From: Candidatus Neomicrothrix sp. UBA4742
GTDB lineage: Bacteria; Actinomycetota; Acidimicrobiia; Acidimicrobiales; Acidimicrobilacustridaceae
Direction of reading: 5' to 3'
Length of the DNA stretch: 6,280 nucleotides
Assembly (NCBI GenBank): GCA_002403895.1
Contig: DHIQ01000271.1
Span: forward strand, 15,520-21,799
Positions 1-6,280 of the stretch are shown here, in pieces. Numbering within the stretch: the first letter of the stretch is position 1; each line of letters begins with the position of its first letter. Position numbers and translations under genes: made by a program. Under the pieces are notes generated by a model. It ran no database searches. It was given only the letters and a program-made list of their open reading frames with translations, and was not told where the DNA came from.

Positions 1-1154
1 AGCCGGCGCGGATCGCGGCGGTTGGCGAAGAAGGGAAGGCCGAGCGCGGCGATAGCCAGCACGGCGAAGAAGTAGGCGTCAGCCAGGTCGCCGATCACCG
101 TGGCGTTGACCGGTGGGATGAACGGGTCGTCGCCGTAGGACTGCACCGCCGGCACCGCATCGTGGTCGTGTTGGAAGGTGTAGAAGGTGCGCTGCACGAT
201 GAGGCGGAACTGGTCCAGCGGATGGTGGGCGATCCACCTCAGGGAGCGGTTGGTGAGCTCGGTGTTGCGCAGCGTCTCGAACTCCGGCCGGCGCACCTGG
301 GGGTCGTGACCGAAGCACCAATCCGGGAAGGTGAAGTGACCCTGGGCATCGGGGTTGTTACCGATGCAGAGGTTGTCCCCGGTCGTCGTCCCGATGGGCA
401 AGAACGCCTTCATCGCCACCTGGTTGCGCACCGTCCAGGGGATCATCACCGCGATCACCAGCGCCACCACCGTGCCAAACCGCAGGAGCGCCTGTCGTCG
501 CTCAGCGACGCGCCACATGGCGATGCCGACCATGGGAACGACCAGCAGCGCAATGGGCCGGATCTCGATCGACAGGCCGAACAGCAGACCGAAGACGACC
601 AGCCGCTTCCACGACGGGAACGTCTCCGTCCAAGGTCGCCAACAGAGCACGACCAGCGCCAGCACGAAGACGAAGTTGAACGTGGTCTCGGTGAGGATGG
701 TGGCGGTGTGGAAGATCAGACTGGGGAACAGGGCGACGATGACCGCGGCCACCGCGCCCACCCAAGGCCCCAACAGCCGGCGCCCCAGCACACCGACGAG
801 GGCGACGGTGGAGGTCGAGAAGATCAGGTTCAACGCCGCCGCGTTGGCAATCCAATGATCGGCCAGCGGCGTGAACTGCAGTATGCGGTACCAGAGCCCG
901 AGGATGGCCGGATAGCCGATCGGGTAGTAGGCGGTGGGCTCGCCGTCGGCCAGGCGGTACCCGCCACCCAGCGACAACCGCCGGCCGTAGTCGAGGTAGA
1001 AGAACGGATCGTGGAGGCCGACTGGGCCGCGCGCCGCGTAAAGCACCCACCACAGCCGCACCCCGAAGCCGACCAGCACGGCCAGGGTGAGCACCCGTCG
1101 GGGCCACGTCCCGAGCACCACGTCGACCACTTGGTGAACCACGGAGCGGATCAC
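1..1154 (-). CDS. GT39-like polytopic membrane glycosyltransferase, C-terminus off the window
   Basis: Predicted GT-C fold glycosyltransferase (PMT_2/ArnT-like family). Such enzymes transfer a sugar from a polyprenyl-phosphate donor to an acceptor on the outer membrane face. The frame is open for 384 codons to the left edge, so the protein is truncated by the window. Seen: a first membrane helix near residues 20-40, then the first outer loop with HDPFFY, where D49 sits at the family's usual acidic position. YYPIGYP follows at 77-82, TETTF near 155-159, an EIRP motif near 197-200, and PWTVRN (239-244) leading into the large outer loop with IGNNPDAQG (264-272). C263 and C280 in that loop could form a disulfide. 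The start chosen is GTG at 1154-1152, which overlaps the TGA of the upstream glycosyltransferase gene as GTGA. That 4-nt overlap suggests translational coupling. Family is confident; donor and acceptor are unknown. Confidence 0.85.
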   Translation of the reverse strand, partial: MIRSVVHQVVDVVLGTWPRRVLTLAVLVGFGVRLWWVLYAARGPVGLHDPFFYLDYGRRLSLGGGYRLADGEPTAYYPIGYPAILGLWYRILQFTPLADHWIANAAALNLIFSTSTVALVGVLGRRLLGPWVGAVAAVIVALFPSLIFHTATILTETTFNFVFVLALVVLCWRPWTETFPSWKRLVVFGLLFGLSIEIRPIALLVVPMVGIAMWRVAERRQALLRFGTVVALVIAVMIPWTVRNQVAMKAFLPIGTTTGDNLCIGNNPDAQGHFTFPDWCFGHDPQVRRPEFETLRNTELTNRSLRWIAHHPLDQFRLIVQRTFYTFQHDHDAVPAVQSYGDDPFIPPVNATVIGDLADAYFFAVLAIAALGLPFFANRRDPRR

Positions 1155-2521
1155 GCCGGCACCGCCGACATGCCCGTCGGCACCGGGTCGGCCTGGCGCC
1201 GGCGCACCACCGCGCCGATGGCGGCGTCGAGCGCCACCGCCGCCAACAGGCACAAGGCCGGCTCGGCGGTAGCCCGAAAGCGGGTGGCGGCGTAGAACAA
1301 CGCGCAGGTGGCCAGCACAGTGAAGATGGCCGCCAGCAGGGGGAAGACGGCTTCGCGCCGGCGGCGCAGGATCACCCCGCCGATGACCGCCCCGACCACC
1401 ATCGGGTAGTACGTCCACAGGCCGAGATCGGACACCCACTTCGGGAAGTTCTCGAGGTAGATGTCGAAGCTCGCTTGCTGGCGGGGGCGGAACACCCCGG
1501 TGATCCGTCCCACGCGAGCGGCGATCACCACCGGCACGCGACTGGCGTGGCTCCGGATGTAAGCGATGGCATCCTGGCGAAGGTAGCGGTCACTGGCCCC
1601 TTTGAACTCGTAGGGACCGATGCCGTGGTTGGCGAGGATCTGGTCCCCGCACGGGTAGTGCCAGAAGCCGAGTTTGTCCCCGTAGTAGACCTCGTCGCAG
1701 TTCGACGTAGCGAGCGTCCCGCCCAGGTTCTCGGATAGGACCACCGTGTGGTCGAACCTCACCAGGTTGAACACGACCCAGGGCCCGACCACGGCCAGGA
1801 ACCCCAGCGCTCCGATGGCGAGCAAGCGGAGCCGTTCACCCCAGGAGCGATCCTGCACCAACAACGCCAGCGGCAGGATCAAGAAGATGGTCAGCAAGAT
1901 CAGTTCGGAGCGGGCCAACGTGCCCAGCCCGACGGCGAGGCCGACCACGGCGAGCCGGCCGATCGACGGTCGATGCCAGTAGCGGTAGGCCACCCACAGG
2001 GTCACGAGCACCACGAAGATGACCATGGTCTCGGACAGCAACATGCCGTCGTAGCGCCAGGTATTGGGATAGAAGGCGACGACGACGGCGGCCACGATGC
2101 CGGCGCGGGGACCGGCGATCTCCCGCCCCACCAGGCCGGCGACGACGATGGACGCCGTACCCAGAAGCGCTGAGGCCAACAAATGCCAGGTGATCGAGGT
2201 CATCCCGAACAGGGAGAACACGGCCAGGTACATGAGGTACAGCGGAGGATGGTCGGCGGCCTGCACCGTGCGGTGGCCGACGTAGGCATAGGGGTTGATG
2301 AACCCGTCGCCGCGGGCCAGCAGCTCCGCCCCCGAGTGGTAGTAGAGCGGGTCGCCGCCGAACACCGCATGGCGGCGCGAGAACCACACGTAGGCGACCC
2401 GCAACGCCAACCCCGCGACGGTCACCGCCACCAGGGAGACGGCGAACCAACGAGAACGAGCCGGCGGGGCGATGTCGGGATCGGGCGCGTCGGGCCGCTC
2501 GACGGGAATGGCGTCAGCCAC
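1151..2521 (-). CDS. GT39-like polytopic membrane glycosyltransferase (456 aa)
   Basis: Complete GT-C type membrane glycosyltransferase, probably a distant paralogue of the next gene downstream. A short, Pro/Asp-rich cytosolic N-terminus (1-24) precedes the first helix at about 26-46. The first outer loop holds FGGDPLYYHSG with D57 at the expected catalytic acidic position. DHPPLYLMYL (90-99) is the family's typical HPPLY segment. LLSET (161-165) and TLARSE (201-206) are further family landmarks, and GPWVVFN (246-252) opens the large outer loop, which carries C275 and C291. RFRATAEPAL (414-423) near the C-terminus matches the usual R-(Y/F)-R...EPAL ending. The role is inferred to be transfer of a lipid-linked sugar to an envelope glycan, lipid or protein. 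The start is GTG at 2521, which overlaps the 3' end of the acyltransferase fusion gene by 8 nt. No strong Shine-Dalgarno is visible, so re-initiation by ribosomes finishing the upstream gene is plausible. Substrates are unknown. Confidence 0.88.
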   Translation of the reverse strand: MADAIPVERPDAPDPDIAPPARSRWFAVSLVAVTVAGLALRVAYVWFSRRHAVFGGDPLYYHSGAELLARGDGFINPYAYVGHRTVQAADHPPLYLMYLAVFSLFGMTSITWHLLASALLGTASIVVAGLVGREIAGPRAGIVAAVVVAFYPNTWRYDGMLLSETMVIFVVLVTLWVAYRYWHRPSIGRLAVVGLAVGLGTLARSELILLTIFLILPLALLVQDRSWGERLRLLAIGALGFLAVVGPWVVFNLVRFDHTVVLSENLGGTLATSNCDEVYYGDKLGFWHYPCGDQILANHGIGPYEFKGASDRYLRQDAIAYIRSHASRVPVVIAARVGRITGVFRPRQQASFDIYLENFPKWVSDLGLWTYYPMVVGAVIGGVILRRRREAVFPLLAAIFTVLATCALFYAATRFRATAEPALCLLAAVALDAAIGAVVRRRQADPVPTGMSAVPA

Positions 2522-4595
2522 CGGTCACCGGGGGCGGGGTGGTTCCCCGCGCGATCGCCTCGAGCGTCTGGCCCACCCAGGGGGCCAGTTTGTACGACGA
2601 CTTCGGCGTCCAGTGGATGCCGTCGGGCCGCTCGTCGAGGTTCATCTCCCCCTCGGGGGTCGAGCGCATGTGGGCCTCGAGGTCGACCATGACCGCCCGA
2701 CTCTTGAGGGCGACGACGCCGCGAACCAGGTCGTTCAGCATGTCAATGCGGGCCGGGTCGTTCTCGGGGGCGTTCTCGGCCAGGCCTTCGGTGACCCCGG
2801 CCTGGATGTGGGGGTGGGTGAACCACACCAACGTGGCCCCGCTGGCCGCCACCGTGTCGATGACCGACGAGATCTCGGAGCGGAGGAAGCTGTCGTAGAC
2901 CGGATCGCCGATGTGGCGCCACCGGTCATCGCCGGGGATCTTGCGGTCGACCACGTCCCAGGTGCCGAACATCACCATGATCACCTGAGGGCGGATGGGG
3001 GCGATCTGTTGCGGGTAGTCCGTGGTCCAGTCGCAGTAGTCGTGCACCGGCCGCTCTTGTCCCAGGTAGCGGATCAGGCCGCCCCGACCGACGCTGCAGC
3101 CGAGCTTGCCGGCGTCCCACACCTCCAACTGGCCACTCGTCCGACCCCACTTCTCGACTCCTCCGCCCAATGTGAACGCGGAGGAATCGCCGAGGATGAG
3201 CACCCGGGGCGTTTCGCCCGGAGCGACCGTCGCTCTGGGCGGGAGGTTGGGCGAATCCCCGATGGTGGCACTGGGCGCCACCGACACGGTGGTGGTCGAG
3301 TCCTCGGATGCGACCGGGAGGGGCAGCGCCGGGCTCGCCACCGTGCCGAAGTCGATGACGTCGTCCGCCGATCGTGAAGGGGTCACGGCGATCAGGCCCA
3401 CGATGATGGCGCCGGCCGCCACCGCACTCAGCACAGAGGGACGGAAGCGCTTGGGCCGGACCCGGAGCCGGATGGGGTTCTCCAGGAGCCAGGCCGAAGC
3501 CGCAGCGAGGCCTAGCGTCAGGGCGACCCGCAGGCCGAACAGCGGCCACGGGGTGAGATGGGTCCGCGTCGGGGTCAGCCACAGGAAGATCGGCCAATGG
3601 AAGAGATAGGCGCCATAGGAGATCGCCCCCAGCCAGCGCAGCGGGCGGACCGACAGCACCGAGCGGATCGGTCCCCGGCGGATGGCCGCCACGATGACCA
3701 GACACGACATCAGGGCGTAGCCCGCCAGCCCGCCTCGATAGAGCCACGAATCGGTCTGGGTCGTGCTGGTCCACATGGCCAGGGTCACCACCGCGCCGGC
3801 GGCTCCCGCGGTGGCCCACGCCCAGCGGGGGATCCGGAGGACCAAGCCGGCCGGGTGGGACAACACGATGGCCAGCAGCGCCCCGAGCAACAGCTCGAAT
3901 GCTCTCGTACCGGTGCTGTAGTAGACGCGGGACGGATCCTGGCCCGGGGTGTAGAGGACCCACATGAGCCCTAGCGAGCCGGCGGCAGCAACCACCAGGA
4001 CCACGCCGAGGATGCGCCGCGACCCTCGGGCAACGGCCAGCACGCCCGCCACCACCAGTGGGAACACCAGGTAGAACTGCTCCTCGATGGCCAGCGACCA
4101 GAAATGCAGCACCGGCGATGGTGCGGCGAAGAGCTGGGAGTAGGACTGCTGGGTGATGATGAAGCGCCAGTTGGCGACGTAGAACAGCGATGCCAGGACA
4201 TCACCTCGCAGGTTGGCCACCTGACCGGGCGTGGCCACCAGCCAGCCGAACACGACGACGCCGGCCAGGCACAACAGCGATGCCGGCATGAGCCTGCGGT
4301 AGCGGCGGCCCCAAAAGTTGCGCAGGTCGATCCGTCCGTGCGAGGAGAACTCCCAGATCAACAGCAGGGTGATCAGGAAGCCCGACAAGGTGAAGAAGGT
4401 CGAGACTCCGAGGAACCCACCCTTGGCCCAGCTGAACCCGCCATGGAAGAACAACACCGCCACCAGGGCAATACCCCGCAGCCCCTCGAGACCGGGCAAG
4501 AACGGGATGGCCCGCTTGTCGGGCGCGCCGACATCCCCCCCGGCGAGGGCCACCGGCTCCTCGGCGCGTTCGATCGTCGGAGCTCCCACGGACAC
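2514..4595 (-). CDS. Acyltransferase-3 / SGNH-hydrolase fusion, glycan O-acyltransferase (693 aa)
   Basis: Two-domain envelope O-acyltransferase with the OatA/OafB-like plan. The membrane domain is thought to bring acyl groups across the membrane, and the outer SGNH domain to pass them to a glycan. AT3 domain, residues about 34-380: GLEGLRG, catalytic-type H51, LSGFLIT (70-76), FWGRRYRRLMP, WSLAIEEQFY (166-175), ISYGAYLFHWP (325-335) and LLENP (370-374). The usual GVDxFF reads GVSTFF here (S65). A last helix at about 388-405 leads to a Ser/Thr/Pro-rich linker (406-462). SGNH domain, about 463-683: ILGDSS (467-472) supplies nucleophile S471, GTWD (544-547) replaces the common GxND block, and DGIHW (658-662) supplies the Asp/His pair. 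Length is usual for this fusion. An in-frame TAA at 4607-4605 limits the start to GTG at 4595 or the GTG two codons later. It is first in the putative operon. The glycan acceptor (peptidoglycan, capsule, glycolipid) cannot be told. Confidence 0.93.
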   Translation of the reverse strand: MSVGAPTIERAEEPVALAGGDVGAPDKRAIPFLPGLEGLRGIALVAVLFFHGGFSWAKGGFLGVSTFFTLSGFLITLLLIWEFSSHGRIDLRNFWGRRYRRLMPASLLCLAGVVVFGWLVATPGQVANLRGDVLASLFYVANWRFIITQQSYSQLFAAPSPVLHFWSLAIEEQFYLVFPLVVAGVLAVARGSRRILGVVLVVAAAGSLGLMWVLYTPGQDPSRVYYSTGTRAFELLLGALLAIVLSHPAGLVLRIPRWAWATAGAAGAVVTLAMWTSTTQTDSWLYRGGLAGYALMSCLVIVAAIRRGPIRSVLSVRPLRWLGAISYGAYLFHWPIFLWLTPTRTHLTPWPLFGLRVALTLGLAAASAWLLENPIRLRVRPKRFRPSVLSAVAAGAIIVGLIAVTPSRSADDVIDFGTVASPALPLPVASEDSTTTVSVAPSATIGDSPNLPPRATVAPGETPRVLILGDSSAFTLGGGVEKWGRTSGQLEVWDAGKLGCSVGRGGLIRYLGQERPVHDYCDWTTDYPQQIAPIRPQVIMVMFGTWDVVDRKIPGDDRWRHIGDPVYDSFLRSEISSVIDTVAASGATLVWFTHPHIQAGVTEGLAENAPENDPARIDMLNDLVRGVVALKSRAVMVDLEAHMRSTPEGEMNLDERPDGIHWTPKSSYKLAPWVGQTLEAIARGTTPPPVTGG

Positions 4596-4601
4596 GCGCA
4601 G

Positions 4602-4607
4602 AGGTTA
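4602..4607 (-). promoter_or_regulatory. Putative -10 element for a leaderless transcript of the AT3-SGNH operon
   Basis: On the minus strand this reads TAACCT, a match to the TAnnnT -10 consensus common in actinobacteria. Exactly 6 nt separate it from the GTG start at 4595. Transcription would then begin at the G of the start codon, giving a leaderless mRNA. No Shine-Dalgarno is seen upstream of this GTG, which agrees with that. No good -35 hexamer is visible at 16-18 nt spacing. A six-base match can arise by chance, so confidence is moderate to low. Confidence 0.4.
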
Positions 4608-4618
4608 GCCGGGGTGCC

Positions 4619-4645
4619 TTGACCTGCCCGTTCAGCGGGTACTGT
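4619..4645 (+). promoter_or_regulatory. Putative sigma-70-like promoter inside the annotated 5' end of the stand-alone acyltransferase
   Basis: TTGACC at 4619-4624 resembles a -35 hexamer and TACTGT at 4640-4645 resembles a TAnnnT -10 hexamer. The 15-nt spacer is shorter than the ideal 17. The predicted transcription start, 7 nt after the hexamer, is A4652, the first base of an in-frame ATC codon. If real, the TTG used as start codon in the longest reading frame is part of the -35 box and is not translated. The gap to the divergent gene is only 23 nt, so a promoter inside the nominal coding sequence is reasonable. Confidence 0.35.
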
Positions 4646-5761
4646 CCGGCCATCGGATCAGGACGCCTCGGCTATCGGCCCGCCTTCGACGGCCTGCGTG
4701 CGGTCGCGGTAGTGCTCGTGGTGTTGTTCCACGCCAACGTGTCCTGGGCGCGGGGTGGCTACCTCGGGGTGGACGTCTTCTTCGTCCTCAGCGGTTTCCT
4801 CATCACCCGCCTGCTGCTCGAGGAACGTCAGGCGACCGGGCGTACCGCGCTCGGCCGCTTCTACCTCCGCCGGGTGCTGCGCCTCTTTCCGGCCCTGGTC
4901 GTGGTCTCGATAGCCGTGGCCATCTACGCCAACGGTTGGTTGAACGCCGAGCAGGCCTCCCAGACCTGGCACGACGTGGCAGTGACGGCCACGTATCGGA
5001 TGAACTGGGCGCAGGCCCTGTCGCAGGTCCCGCCTTTCGGACTGTTGGACCACACGTGGTCCCTCAGCATCGAGGAACAGTTCTATGTCCTCTGGCCCCT
5101 GGTCGTGATCGTTGCCCATCGGATCGGCGGGCGGTGGGCGGTGCTGGGCGGGGCGGTGGCGGGCACGGTGGCCTCGGCCGTGCTGCGCGGCGTGTGGTGG
5201 CACGACGGCACCGTGGCCCATCGCGTCTACTACGGGCTCGACACCCACGCCGACGGGCTCCTCCTCGGGTGTGCTCTGGCCACGCTCACGCTCCTGTGGC
5301 CCCGGATGCCCGGCGCCGTCACCGCTCGGTTGGCTCGTTGGTTGGGACCGATCGCGCTCGTCGCCATGGTGATCATGGGAGCCCGGATCGGCCTCGCCAG
5401 CGCCGGGCTCTACTCCTGGATCTATCCCCTGTTCGTCGCCGTCGCCGCGGTGGTCATCGTCGACATCTACGCCGGGGGACTCACCACGGCGCCGCTGCGC
5501 GCCGTCCCGCTCGTCGCCCTTGGGCGCATTTCTTACGGGTTGTACCTGTGGCACTGGCCCGTGTTCCTCGTCCTCAACGGAGGGCGGCTCCACTGGGGCT
5601 TCGTTCCGCTGACGCTGGTACGCCTGGCGGCCAGCCTGGCCATGGCAGTCGCCAGCTTCTTCCTCGTCGAGCAACCGTTCCTACGTCTCAAGCGGCGGCT
5701 CGAGCCGGCTGGGCGGCTCTCCGAACCCACCTTCGACCCACAGGCCGCGACGTCGGGCTGA
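4619..5761 (+). CDS. Stand-alone acyltransferase-3 family membrane protein (up to 380 aa)
   Basis: Membrane O-acyltransferase of the AT3 (OafA/YrhL-like) family, expected to acylate an envelope or secreted glycan or lipid. Numbered from TTG 4619: GYRPAFDGLRAVAV (18-31), catalytic-type H38, GVDVFFVLSGFLIT (50-63) with D52 intact, RRVLRLFPAL (84-93), WSLSIEEQFYVLWP (147-160), YYGLDTHADGLLLG (204-217), ISYGLYLWHWPVF (304-316) and VEQPF (350-354). About ten membrane segments are expected. The protein ends shortly after the AT3 domain, with no SGNH extension, unlike its divergent neighbour. The start is uncertain. TTG 4619 is the only usual start codon in frame before the core domain; the next GTG (codon 32) lies only six residues before H38. 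The first eleven residues (MTCPFSGYCPA) look unlike the family, and a promoter-like sequence covers them, so translation may begin near codon 12 (ATC 4652). Acyl group and acceptor are unknown. Confidence 0.9.
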   Translation: MTCPFSGYCPAIGSGRLGYRPAFDGLRAVAVVLVVLFHANVSWARGGYLGVDVFFVLSGFLITRLLLEERQATGRTALGRFYLRRVLRLFPALVVVSIAVAIYANGWLNAEQASQTWHDVAVTATYRMNWAQALSQVPPFGLLDHTWSLSIEEQFYVLWPLVVIVAHRIGGRWAVLGGAVAGTVASAVLRGVWWHDGTVAHRVYYGLDTHADGLLLGCALATLTLLWPRMPGAVTARLARWLGPIALVAMVIMGARIGLASAGLYSWIYPLFVAVAAVVIVDIYAGGLTTAPLRAVPLVALGRISYGLYLWHWPVFLVLNGGRLHWGFVPLTLVRLAASLAMAVASFFLVEQPFLRLKRRLEPAGRLSEPTFDPQAATSG

Positions 5762-5809
5762 GCTCCCGGCCCGGGCACACCAGGAACGACCAGAGTCTCC
5801 GTCGTCAGT

Positions 5810-6280
5810 TCAGCGCAGCACGAGTTCGTCCCCATCGCCAACGTCCACCGTCACGGTGTCACCCTCGCCGAACCGGCCCTCGAGAATCGCCAGAGCCAGG
5901 GTGTCGCCGATCTCGCGCTGGATGAGCCGCTTCAGCGGTCGGGCTCCGAAAGCCGGGTCGAAGCCTTCGTGAGCAAGGACCCCCTTGGCCGCGTCGGTCA
6001 CCAACAGGGTGATGCGGCGCGCCGCCACCCGCTGTACGAGCGTGTGCAACTGGAGGTCGACAATCCGGCGAAGGTCCTCTTCGGTGAGCTCGCGGAATCG
6101 GACGATGTCGTCGACCCGATTGATGAACTCGGGCTTGAAGAAGTCCCGGGGGTCGCCGGGCAGGTTCGACGTCATGATGAGGACGACGTTGGTGAAGTCC
6201 ACGGTGCGACCCCGTCCATCGGTGAGCCGGCCGTCGTCGAGCAGCTGCAACAAGACGTTGAACACGTCCGGATGCGCCTT
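5810..6280 (-). CDS. clpB: ClpB-type AAA+ disaggregase, C-terminal fragment (156 aa visible)
   Basis: C-terminal end of the second ATPase domain of ClpB (Hsp100), which works with DnaK to pull apart aggregated proteins in the cytosol. The gene runs in from beyond the right edge. The visible part opens with [19 protein letters not shown], and the GTG at 6265 is an internal Val codon, not the start. Numbered from the edge: MTSN at 36-39 (sensor 1, N39), [10 protein letters not shown] at 48-57 with R55 as the likely arginine finger, and [13 protein letters not shown] at 106-118 with sensor-2 R114. The stretch between TSNL and FKPEF is only seven residues, shorter than the roughly 16 or more I recall in well-known ClpB proteins. 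The frame is clean and all sensor motifs are kept, so this is probably a natural short loop. It converges on the acyltransferase gene with 48 nt between stops and no convincing terminator. A ClpC/ClpA-type protein is less likely from the C-terminal sequence. Confidence 0.92.
   Translation of the reverse strand, partial: KAHPDVFNVLLQLLDDGRLTDGRGRTVDFTNVVLIMTSNLPGDPRDFFKPEFINRVDDIVRFRELTEEDLRRIVDLQLHTLVQRVAARRITLLVTDAAKGVLAHEGFDPAFGARPLKRLIQREIGDTLALAILEGRFGEGDTVTVDVGDGDELVLR

Noticed and set aside
162..1295. A 377-codon open frame on the plus strand, antisense to the glycosyltransferase genes
   Set aside because: Its product is rich in Arg, His, Gln, Asp and Pro with no motifs. It is the usual antisense shadow in high-GC DNA. 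The minus-strand frame gives a clean GT39-like protein.
2472..3377. A 301-codon plus-strand frame over the SGNH domain
   Set aside because: Low-complexity composition and no recognisable domain. The opposite strand encodes intact GDS, GTWD and DGIH motifs.
2926..3963. A 345-codon minus-strand frame inside the AT3-SGNH gene
   Set aside because: Same-strand out-of-frame reading with Gly/Arg/Pro-rich noise. The long 693-codon frame explains the region.
2514..4595. Reading the AT3-SGNH protein as an active-site-dead remnant because of GVS and GTWD
   Set aside because: The frame is intact, H51, S471, D658 and H661 are all present, and the domain order and length are normal for the fusion family.
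4658..5674. A 338-codon minus-strand frame over the stand-alone acyltransferase
   Set aside because: Charged, motif-free antisense shadow. The plus-strand frame has the full AT3 motif series.
5762..5809. Possible bidirectional terminator between the convergent stops (ACGAC 5786-5790 with GTCGT 5801-5805, and CCCG-gcc-CGGG just before)
   Set aside because: Stems are only 4-5 bp, one has a 10-nt loop, and there is no T-run on either strand. This is too weak to call.
6265..6265. GTG at 6265 as the start of a short 151-aa ClpB-like gene
   Set aside because: The frame continues upstream to the window edge with KAHPD, which matches ClpB, so this Val is internal to a larger gene.

Overview
The window is GC-rich DNA with GC-ending codons, GTG and TTG starts and overlapping genes. 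This fits a chromosomal segment of a high-GC actinomycete-type bacterium. The ClpB tail also reads like actinobacterial ClpB. A lineage such as Acidimicrobiia is a guess. I see no RNA genes, mobile elements, CRISPR or phage features.

Layout: three genes lie head to tail on the minus strand. In transcription order they are an acyltransferase-3/SGNH fusion (4595 to 2514), a GT39-like polytopic membrane glycosyltransferase (2521 to 1151), and a second GT39-like glycosyltransferase (1154 to beyond base 1, so its C-terminus is missing). Neighbouring genes overlap by 8 and 4 nt, so they look like one translationally coupled operon. A second, stand-alone acyltransferase-3 gene (4619 to 5761, plus strand) diverges from the fusion gene, with only 23 nt between the annotated starts. 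At the right edge, the C-terminal 156 residues of a ClpB-type AAA+ disaggregase (minus strand, 5810 to beyond 6280) converge on it across a 48-nt gap.

How the genes may work together: all four envelope proteins are multi-pass membrane enzymes. The two GT-C type enzymes would move sugars from a polyprenyl-phosphate carrier onto an acceptor on the outer face of the membrane. The two acyltransferases would O-acylate (often O-acetylate) an exported glycan. The locus therefore looks like a cell-envelope glycan decoration module. The glycan itself cannot be told from the sequence. ClpB is a housekeeping protein-quality gene and probably unrelated.

The most unusual point is the divergent control region. 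Each strand has a TAnnnT-type -10 hexamer exactly 6 nt from an in-frame codon: GTG for the fusion gene, ATC for the stand-alone gene. This suggests leaderless transcripts on both sides, and the N-terminus of the stand-alone acyltransferase is uncertain. No clearly undescribed system was found.
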